DNA from: CBDUBU01 sp965365465
Lineage (GTDB): Bacteria > Bacteroidota > Rhodothermia > Rhodothermales > DASSAV01
Assembly (NCBI GenBank): GCA_965365465.1
Contig: CBDUBU010000001.1
Location: 1 to 57,399, forward strand
Length of the DNA: 57,399 bases
Direction: 5' to 3'
Position 1 is the stretch's first letter; every line of letters starts with the position of its first letter. Both the position numbers and the translations under genes were made by a program. Below the pieces are notes generated by a model. That model saw only the letters and a program-made list of their open reading frames with translations, ran no database searches and had not been told where the DNA came from. Below, piece after piece: positions 51,368 through 57,399 of the stretch.

Positions 51368-52177
51368 ATGAATTTAGGACTAACTGATCGCGTTGCATTT
51401 GTGGCCGGCGCCAGCAGCGGGCTTGGCCTTGCCACAGCCACGGAACTAGCGCGTGAGGGCTGCCTGGTGACAATCTGCTCGCGCGACAAACAGCGCATTA
51501 CCGAGGCTGCCCGTCATGTTGTCACGAACGGAAACTCGCACGAAGATCGCGTACTCGCCCTCACCTGCGATGTAACCGATGAAGATCAGATCCAGGAAGC
51601 CTTTGAGCAGACGGAAGCACGCTTCGGGGGAATTCATATTCTCGTCACTAATGCAGGCGGGCCTCCTGCCGGCTTCGTTGACGACTTTGATGCCGCAGAC
51701 TGGAGAGGCGCGCTCGAACTTAACCTGATGAGCACCATTAACCTTTGCCGGCGCGCGCTCCCCTATCTCCGGCGCAGCGCAAAGGAGGGCTTGGCCCGCA
51801 TCATTATGATTACTTCCGTCTCAGCAAAACAACCAATCCTCAACCTCTATCTTTCCAATGTGTCGCGGGCAGGTGTTCAAGGCTTTGCGAAAACCCTGTC
51901 TGAAGAACTGGGAGCCGAAGGAATCACCGTCAACACGGTCTTGCCTGGCTATACACGCACGGAAAGGCTCACCCACCTCAACCAGACGACGCAAATGCGC
52001 ACCGGGCAATCCGCCGAGGAGATTGAAAAGGGCTGGGCAGATGCAAATGCATTGAAGCGTATCGGCGAGCCGGAAGAGTTTGCTGCGGCAGTAACGTTCC
52101 TGGCCGGCGCCAGAGCTGGTTACATTACCGGGATTGCACTCCCCGTCGATGGAGGACGCATCAAGCACTTGCTATAG
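51368..52177 (+). CDS. Short-chain dehydrogenase/reductase
   Basis: 269 residues. The cofactor loop is AGASSGLG, then NAGG, but the usual catalytic Tyr-x-x-x-Lys region reads YLSNVSRAG at the matching place: Tyr is present (NLYLSNVSRAG) and the Lys is Arg. Asn in LELNLMSTINL is normal. Replacement of the catalytic Lys is noteworthy and may change the activity. The C-terminus (AGYITGIALPVDGG) is typical. Substrate unknown. Confidence 0.9.
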   Translation: MNLGLTDRVAFVAGASSGLGLATATELAREGCLVTICSRDKQRITEAARHVVTNGNSHEDRVLALTCDVTDEDQIQEAFEQTEARFGGIHILVTNAGGPPAGFVDDFDAADWRGALELNLMSTINLCRRALPYLRRSAKEGLARIIMITSVSAKQPILNLYLSNVSRAGVQGFAKTLSEELGAEGITVNTVLPGYTRTERLTHLNQTTQMRTGQSAEEIEKGWADANALKRIGEPEEFAAAVTFLAGARAGYITGIALPVDGGRIKHLL

Positions 52178-52228
52178 GCAGTAGCACGCCAGGCCGGGGC
52201 GCGGCAGAGCTTTTCTGAATGCACTGTC

Positions 52229-53905
52229 TTAATACATCAAGCGGTGCAACCGCGCCTTTGCCTCTTCAAACCCTTCAGCCGCCTCCCCGTCGCCGTCACG
52301 CATAGCCCTGTAGAACGACTCGTCATACGTTCGCGTCTTCACGACGACCGGCATTGGGACCGCATGTCCCAGGATCAATGCCTGCTGCTTTGAATCCAGT
52401 GATGCCAGCACCTGTCGCAGGGCAGAAGCATCGTGCGTTCCTACCAGCGCAGCGTTGATGTCTTTATCATCATTGAGCTGCGCTACGATCCTGGTGCCGA
52501 TCTGGCTCAACACCTCCTCGTCAATCCCACTAGGTCGCTGGTCTACCACGAGAAGGGATACGAAGTACTTGCGCATTTCACGCGCTATCTTTCCGAACGG
52601 CGTCTCATGCGCGATTCCAGGGCTCAAAAACTTGTGCGCTTCTTCGATAGTGATAATCAGTTGTCGAGGCTTATCCTCTTCTTTTTGCGTCTGAAGATAC
52701 TGGTTTGTCTTCTGCTCGTACCGCTCCCGAAGCCGGCGGGTAATTACGTTCGCAACAAGCAAATACACCTTCAAGTCGTCGTACTTCCCGAACTCGAAGA
52801 CGACTGATTTACCTCGATCCAGAGTCTCCAGCAGCGCATCAATGACATCTTGCCGGCTCCCTGTCGAGTCCAGGCTGAAAAACTCATACTTGCTGAACTG
52901 GATAAGCTTTCTGCGCAAGGCATCGAGCGATAGCCGGTTGGCGCCGCACTCTTCCGCAATCGCCTCTATCTCCTCGGCGCCGGCCCCCAACAGCCGGGAT
53001 AGCCACTTATTCCTGTATCGGTTCTGCAATAGAAAAGCACTCTCCGCAGCCGTAGCATTAAGATTGAGCGTGTCTCGAAGCGGCAGTATGTCGTCAGGCT
53101 CAATCTGGTCTGCATACAGATATACCTCATGATCCGGTTGATGTCCTCTGCTCCGCGTAGATTTAGGATCCAGCGAGAAGATGCTGACTTTACTGGGAAA
53201 AAGGTCGCGCAACCCTCGTACGAAGGAAGTCGTATTCGATTCCTGACGCGCCCTTAACCCATACTCCGAATGCATATCGAAAATCAGGTTGACTGCCCGG
53301 CCGGTCTTGATCGCGCCCGAGAGCAGCAACCGCGTCAAAAAGGTTTTGCCAGTTCCCGTTTTCCCGAATACCGCATTTGAACGTTCCACCAGCCGTTCCA
53401 GGTCGATACAGACCGGAATGCCTTCCATTCCTAACGGCTCGCCTACAGAAAAGAACTTGTTGCCTCCTTCGTTGGCTTCGCTCCCAAAAACACGCGCGAC
53501 ATCCTCTTCTGTGGCCTTAGCTACCTGGGAAAAGTGCGAGGGAACGGTCTTTACCGCACGAGGTGCCTCGCCCGAAAGCTCCTGATGCTGCCGGTTTTCC
53601 ATCATTAGCATGGGCTTCAACGAAACGGTAGCATACGTAGAGAGGCCCTGCATCACCAGACGCAGCAATTCTTCGTCTTCCGAGGGAGGATGAAGCAAAA
53701 TGCCTTCGTTGGCGGCATCAATAGACACATCCGTAATCATGGAGAAATAATCGAAGCGTGCTCCCTGCACCACCACAAACGTACCTGCCACCACGCTCTC
53801 GATAGACTCCGAGGCGCTGAGTTTCATCTCAACGCCCTGGCTAAGTGACCCGTGGGTTATGATGCCGATTTTGTCGGGGCGATCATTTGGCTTGAGAGGC
53901 TCCAT
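52229..53905 (-). CDS. HerA-like FtsK-type ATPase
   Basis: 558 residues from ATG 53905. The N-terminal HAS-barrel-like region (KIGIITHGSLSQGVEMKLS) is followed by the ATPase: Walker A GKTGTGKT at residues 181-188, a Walker-B-type IITIEEAHKFLSP and a later sensor-like segment DQRPSGIDEEVLSQIGTRIV. In HerA these form hexameric DNA translocases that work with the nuclease NurA in end resection, or in bacterial defence systems with Sir2 or DUF4297-type partners. No nuclease or Sir2 gene adjoins this one; the small membrane protein gene upstream is unrelated. The exact role is unclear. Confidence 0.88.
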   Translation of the reverse strand: MEPLKPNDRPDKIGIITHGSLSQGVEMKLSASESIESVVAGTFVVVQGARFDYFSMITDVSIDAANEGILLHPPSEDEELLRLVMQGLSTYATVSLKPMLMMENRQHQELSGEAPRAVKTVPSHFSQVAKATEEDVARVFGSEANEGGNKFFSVGEPLGMEGIPVCIDLERLVERSNAVFGKTGTGKTFLTRLLLSGAIKTGRAVNLIFDMHSEYGLRARQESNTTSFVRGLRDLFPSKVSIFSLDPKSTRSRGHQPDHEVYLYADQIEPDDILPLRDTLNLNATAAESAFLLQNRYRNKWLSRLLGAGAEEIEAIAEECGANRLSLDALRRKLIQFSKYEFFSLDSTGSRQDVIDALLETLDRGKSVVFEFGKYDDLKVYLLVANVITRRLRERYEQKTNQYLQTQKEEDKPRQLIITIEEAHKFLSPGIAHETPFGKIAREMRKYFVSLLVVDQRPSGIDEEVLSQIGTRIVAQLNDDKDINAALVGTHDASALRQVLASLDSKQQALILGHAVPMPVVVKTRTYDESFYRAMRDGDGEAAEGFEEAKARLHRLMY

Positions 53906-54017
53906 ACTATAAACGAAACGGTGGTTGGAGATGAGAAGGTATCGTAAGATACGCATCCCTTCGCCAAACCACCGGGAAAGTGCTTTTGATCTCCTGAACA
54001 GGATGGATCAGAGCAAC

Positions 54018-54236
54018 TCAATCAGAATTGCTCACCTTGTCGATGGCCTTTTCTGTCAGCAGACCCGCAATTACAACCGCAACCACCTCGCCTATAACTC
54101 CGAGCACAAACCTGCGTATGAAAAACTTGATTGTCTTCGGAAGAAGGAGGAAAGCTAACACCGAACCGAAAAAACCAACGAGCCATTTCGTCAGGCTGCC
54201 GCGCAAGCCCGATTGCGAATCATAGGGATATTGCAT
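54018..54236 (-). CDS. Small membrane protein, 72 residues
   Basis: ATG 54236 gives MQYPYDSQSG and two hydrophobic segments (LTKWLVGFFGSVLAFLLLP and VLGVIGEVVAVVIAGLLTE) with basic residues between (KFFIRRF), which suggests two spans with a cytoplasmic loop. Clean composition and the independent location support a real gene, but no family is recognised. It is 112 bases upstream of the HerA-like gene on the same strand and could be co-transcribed with it. Confidence 0.6.
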   Translation of the reverse strand: MQYPYDSQSGLRGSLTKWLVGFFGSVLAFLLLPKTIKFFIRRFVLGVIGEVVAVVIAGLLTEKAIDKVSNSD

Positions 54237-54386
54237 CGAATAGTACGGGGATAGTTGTTACGAAAGTTCATGCTCAATGAAACGCAATATCACTTGCTCG
54301 CGCAATGAAGCTTCACGCAACCGACATAACGTTCTGGAAACTTTTCTTCCCCCACGCCCGGCTGCTTACTCAGCGTTTGCAGCAAG

Positions 54387-55499
54387 CTACTGGTCTTCTT
54401 TCACAGCTAGCTGTCCACAGGCAGCGTCGATATCGTCGCCGCGGCTCCGGCGCACCGTAACAGGAACCTTGTTACGAACGAGAATGCGGATAAAAGCATT
54501 CAGCCGCTTCTCCGCCGTCCGCCTGAAGCCAAGTCCTTCGACAGGGTTGTACATAATCAGGTTGACCTTGCTGGGCGCCCACCGTATAACCTCCGTCAGC
54601 CGCCGAGCATCTTCATCACTATCGTTGAAACCAGCAAACATACAGTACTCATACGTAACGCGACGACCCGTTTTCTGCGTGTAGTACTGAATGGAATCCT
54701 TGAGCGCTTTCAGATCCGTACTGGCTGCCCGGTTTACAGGCATGATAGCGCTCCTTTTCTCATCAACGGGGGCGTGAAGGGAAATTGCCAGATTAAAACG
54801 CACCTCGTCATCGGCAAGCTGCTTGATTCGCCGTGCTAACCCCACTGTCGATACCGTTATGCGCTTCGGTGCAATACCGCCTCCATCAGGGTCTGTCAGC
54901 AGTTCAATGCTCTTCAACACCCGGTCGTAATTCAACAATGGCTCCCCCATCCCCATAAACACGATATTTGAGACGCTACGACCAAAATGTTCAAGAGCCA
55001 GGGTGTTCATGTAATTGACCTGGTCAAAAATCTCACCCGCCGTCAGGTTCTGCCGGAACCCCATCAGACCCGTCGCACAAAAAGCGCATCCCATAGCGCA
55101 GCCTACCTGACTCGAAACACAAACGGTGAGCCGCCGGAGGCTGTCTTCATCTTCGAAGTCGGGTATGAGAACCGTTTCGATGTGGTTTCCTGTAGATAAC
55201 TCGAACAGCGCCTTGCAGGTGCGGTCGCGCGACCACTGCAAACGCACGCAGGAGAGGGTCTCTATCCGCGCTTCGGCTGCAAGTGTTTCCCGGAAAGCTG
55301 CGGGCAGATTCGTCATTTCCTCGAACGCGGTCGCCCCCTTCCCATAGAGCCACGCGAAAATCTGACGCCCCCGGTATGAGGGCTGCCCCAGGGCTGCTGC
55401 GAACGCTTCGAGTTCAGCCCGCCCCATACCTTTGATGTTAACGATGCCTGTGTCAGGGCGAGCGCTCTGACCGGCATTTATGATAAGATCCTGTTCCAT
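54387..55499 (-). CDS. rlmN: Dual-specificity 23S rRNA/tRNA adenine-C2 methyltransferase
   Basis: 370 residues from ATG 55499; the longer frame to 55550 is not conserved-looking. The radical SAM Cys triad is C134-x3-C138-x2-C141 in GCAMGCAFC. Other RlmN motifs: YRGRQIFAWLYGKG, MGMGEPLLNYD, RVTYEYCMFAGFND, and the C-terminal Cys in AACGQLA that serves as methyl carrier. It methylates adenine 2503 of 23S rRNA and adenine 37 of some tRNAs. It follows the ABC-2 permease gene on the same strand (57 bases). Confidence 0.96.
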   Translation of the reverse strand: MEQDLIINAGQSARPDTGIVNIKGMGRAELEAFAAALGQPSYRGRQIFAWLYGKGATAFEEMTNLPAAFRETLAAEARIETLSCVRLQWSRDRTCKALFELSTGNHIETVLIPDFEDEDSLRRLTVCVSSQVGCAMGCAFCATGLMGFRQNLTAGEIFDQVNYMNTLALEHFGRSVSNIVFMGMGEPLLNYDRVLKSIELLTDPDGGGIAPKRITVSTVGLARRIKQLADDEVRFNLAISLHAPVDEKRSAIMPVNRAASTDLKALKDSIQYYTQKTGRRVTYEYCMFAGFNDSDEDARRLTEVIRWAPSKVNLIMYNPVEGLGFRRTAEKRLNAFIRILVRNKVPVTVRRSRGDDIDAACGQLAVKEDQ

Positions 55500-55555
55500 A
55501 TCGTGATGCAACGCGCACCGGCAGAACCCGTTTCCCGGCGCCTGTCTCACTCGTT

Positions 55556-56347
55556 TCAGCGATCGCCGAATAGAGGGCGGCGAACAGTCCAGACTGCCAG
55601 CGCCACCAGAGCACCCGCAAAAAGCACACTCACGAGCAAGCTTATGCTAAGAGAAGCGATATGAAGAGAGGTATCCTGCGGCCAGTAAATGGCTTGTCGC
55701 AGAGCGCTTACCGCATATGAAACAGGATTCAGAAACATTATCCATCGCAGCATGAGAGAGGCTCCTTCTGCTGGAAAGAGAGCGCCGGAAAGAAACCACA
55801 GAGGAAGCAGAAAGAGATTCATTACTGCATGAAACCCCCGCGTGGAATTCATGCGCCATGCGATGATGAATCCGAGCGCCGTAAAAGCAAGACCAGTCAT
55901 GACGCTGATCACTATGGCAAGCAACAACCCGATAGCCCCCGGCTTTATTCCAATCACAGGCATCAATGCAAGAAAAAGAAGTGCTTCCCCTACTGCCAGG
56001 GTCGTACCGCCCAGGATATATCCGAACACCAGCGCGGCGCGTGGCGTCGGTGAAACCAGGGTAGCCTGCAAAAAACCTGCCTTGCGCTCCTCCACAATAG
56101 AAATCGTGGAGAAAATGGCAGTGAAGAGAATGATCATCGTAATGATTCCTGGGAACAGATATTCCATGTAGCTTATGCCGGAGGCAGCTTCATCGGCAAT
56201 CCTGAAAGTTCCCTGGAACCCCAAACCCAGTAGAAGCCAGAACCCGAGTGGTTGGGCAAGTGCTCCCAGAAGCCTGCTGCGGTCCCGAACGAATTTCTTG
56301 ATTTCACGCTCCCAGAGCGCTGTGACAGCAAGCATGGCACTGCTCAT
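55556..56347 (-). CDS. ABC-2 type transporter permease
   Basis: 263 residues with six membrane spans. Motifs of the ABC-2 family: LWEREIKKFVRDRSRLLGALAQPLG at the start, YMEYLFPGIITMIILFTAIFSTISIVEERKAGFLQ, and LPLWFLSGALFPAEGA. It forms a two-gene exporter with the ATPase at 56402-57373, upstream on the same strand, 54 bases apart. Likely exports a drug, glycan or lipid; the substrate is not predictable. Confidence 0.92.
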   Translation of the reverse strand: MSSAMLAVTALWEREIKKFVRDRSRLLGALAQPLGFWLLLGLGFQGTFRIADEAASGISYMEYLFPGIITMIILFTAIFSTISIVEERKAGFLQATLVSPTPRAALVFGYILGGTTLAVGEALLFLALMPVIGIKPGAIGLLLAIVISVMTGLAFTALGFIIAWRMNSTRGFHAVMNLFLLPLWFLSGALFPAEGASLMLRWIMFLNPVSYAVSALRQAIYWPQDTSLHIASLSISLLVSVLFAGALVALAVWTVRRPLFGDR

Positions 56348-56401
56348 AATCCTGGACCGGGAATGAACATTGGGAAGAAAAAATGTGACGGAATGATGAA
56401 C

Positions 56402-57373
56402 CTATCGCACAGGCGCATGTTGCGCGTCCGCATTCTCCAGCGAGCCTGTATGCTCGCCCAGACGATGACCCGTATGAACCATAAATACATCTTCCAGCGT
56501 AGGCCGCCGTATGGTAGCGCTCTTGATCTGCTCGCCAAAAGAATCATAGAGAGACGCCAGGAGTGTATGCGCCTCCGAGTGAGAAATCTGAACGACATTC
56601 TCAACAACCTGCGCGTCGAAGCCGAAACGGGCCTGCACACTGTCAGAAAAATCGTGAGGAGAGATTGCCTCGATCCACAGTGTCTGACCGCTGAGGTGTT
56701 GCTTTAACGCTTCCGGGATGCCAACAGCAGCTACCTTACCCCTATCGATAATCCCTACCCTGTCGCAGGCATCTGCCTCTTCCATGAGGTGTGTAGCCGC
56801 TATCATCGTTGTGCCCTCCCGTCGACGCAGGCTAGCCATTTCCTGCCAGAACAGCCTGCGCGCTCCAGGATCAAGTCCGGTAGTCGGCTCATCTAACAAC
56901 AGCAGGCGAGGCGCGTGAAGCAGACCACGCACCAGGTCCACACGCCGCTGAAGCCCTCCTGAAAGCGTTCCAACACGAGCTTTCGCCCGGTCAGCTAATC
57001 CAAAACGCTCCAGAAGAACGCCCATGCGTTGCTTTAGCGACACGCCATGCAGCCCGTATGACGCTCCATGAAAGCGCAAATTTTCAGAAACGGTGAGATC
57101 ATCATCAAGGGCGGGTTGCTGAAAGATGACGCTGATGTTCCGACGCACCTCGTCAGGTTGACTGGCCGCATGGAGACCAAAAATACGAACTTCCCCCTCC
57201 TGCGCTTTGATGAGCGTTGACAGAATACGAAAAAGCGTCGTTTTCCCGCTGCCGTTCGGCCCAAGCAACCCGAAAAGTGTACCGCGCTCCACAGAGAGCG
57301 TCACATCCTGTAACGCCGGACGGTCGCCATACCGATGAGTGACCCCTTGAATATCCACGGCCTGATCTGCCAT
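56402..57373 (-). CDS. ABC transporter ATP-binding protein
   Basis: 323 residues. Walker A GPNGSGKTT, signature LSGGLQRRVDLVRGLL, Walker B LLLLDEPTTGLDPG and a switch His in AATHLMEEAD are all intact. After the ATPase domain a C-terminal region of about 80 residues (LWIEAISPHDF onward), as in DrrA-like exporters, may regulate the cycle. Its partner permease gene lies just downstream. The start ATG 57371-57373 is 26 bases from the right edge, so the promoter is outside the window. Confidence 0.96.
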   Translation of the reverse strand: MADQAVDIQGVTHRYGDRPALQDVTLSVERGTLFGLLGPNGSGKTTLFRILSTLIKAQEGEVRIFGLHAASQPDEVRRNISVIFQQPALDDDLTVSENLRFHGASYGLHGVSLKQRMGVLLERFGLADRAKARVGTLSGGLQRRVDLVRGLLHAPRLLLLDEPTTGLDPGARRLFWQEMASLRRREGTTMIAATHLMEEADACDRVGIIDRGKVAAVGIPEALKQHLSGQTLWIEAISPHDFSDSVQARFGFDAQVVENVVQISHSEAHTLLASLYDSFGEQIKSATIRRPTLEDVFMVHTGHRLGEHTGSLENADAQHAPVR

Positions 57374-57399
57374 AGAAAACCCTTATTACCCCTGCTATA

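Noticed and set aside
1..57399. tRNA, rRNA, CRISPR array, transposase or integrase
   Set aside because: No tRNA-like cloverleaf, no long rRNA-like sequence, no spaced identical repeats of 25-40 bases, and no transposase or integrase motifs in any frame.

Overview
The window looks like chromosomal housekeeping DNA from a free-living Bacteroidota-type bacterium, most likely the Rhodothermia/Balneolia side of the phylum. This is inferred from the gene set, not from a marker gene. The pointers are a DUF4837 lipoprotein, a very long PIG-L deacetylase, a DUF4159 protein, a Tat-exported Gfo/Idh/MocA oxidoreductase, short-spaced genes mostly without Shine-Dalgarno sequences, and many secreted lipoproteins. 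Base composition is slightly over half G+C by eye. I found no rRNA, tRNA, CRISPR array, transposase, integrase or phage gene.

Layout. 1-12 kb holds mixed genes: a truncated 5'-nucleotidase-type lipoprotein, a zinc-ribbon/TPR membrane protein, HU, a PIG-L deacetylase, an orphan OmpR-type regulator, a BtuF-like protein, a PAS-only protein, UPF0316, transketolase and a VKOR-DsbA fusion. 12.3-15.2 kb holds a ClC channel and an MscS channel. 15.3-24.1 kb is a complete tryptophan operon (trpE, an unknown gene, trpS, trpG, trpD, trpC, trpF, trpB, trpA). It is preceded by what reads as a classical transcription attenuator with a Trp-Trp-Trp leader peptide. 24.3-29 kb holds DUF4837, long-form hisG, and the ergothioneine pair egtB-egtD. 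29.3-40.3 kb holds a tiny Met/Asp-rich lipoprotein, a Tat-exported oxidoreductase, an SDR, two small membrane proteins, TauE/SafE, an S41 protease, TatC, a phosphoribosyltransferase, glyA, and DUF4159/DUF4359. 40.5-45 kb holds a VOC protein, a small membrane protein coupled to a ribosomal-oxygenase-like JmjC protein, and a fused aspartate kinase/diaminopimelate decarboxylase. 45.3-47.7 kb is an ECF sigma operon. 48.5-57.4 kb holds an amidase, apt, a lipoprotein, RidA, an SDR, a HerA-like ATPase, a small membrane protein, rlmN, and an ABC-2 exporter cut close to the right edge.

The strongest regulatory signal is at 15.30-15.46 kb. A 33-codon leader ORF has three consecutive TGG codons. The 8-mer GCAGTGGG occurs twice (15363-15370 and 15442-15449) and both copies can pair with the same CCCGCTGC at 15427-15434. 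One pairing makes a U-tailed terminator just before trpE and the other destroys it. Because trpS lies inside the operon, the predicted sensor (charged tRNA-Trp) controls both tryptophan supply and its charging enzyme. Two further oddities belong to this operon: an unrecognised helical protein between trpE and trpS, and a Glu in TrpA at the position of the catalytic Asp60 of the E. coli enzyme.

Start sites were often moved inward from the longest open frame, where a signal peptide or family N-terminus begins later; each such choice is stated. Family names rest on motifs recognised by reading; no database search was possible.
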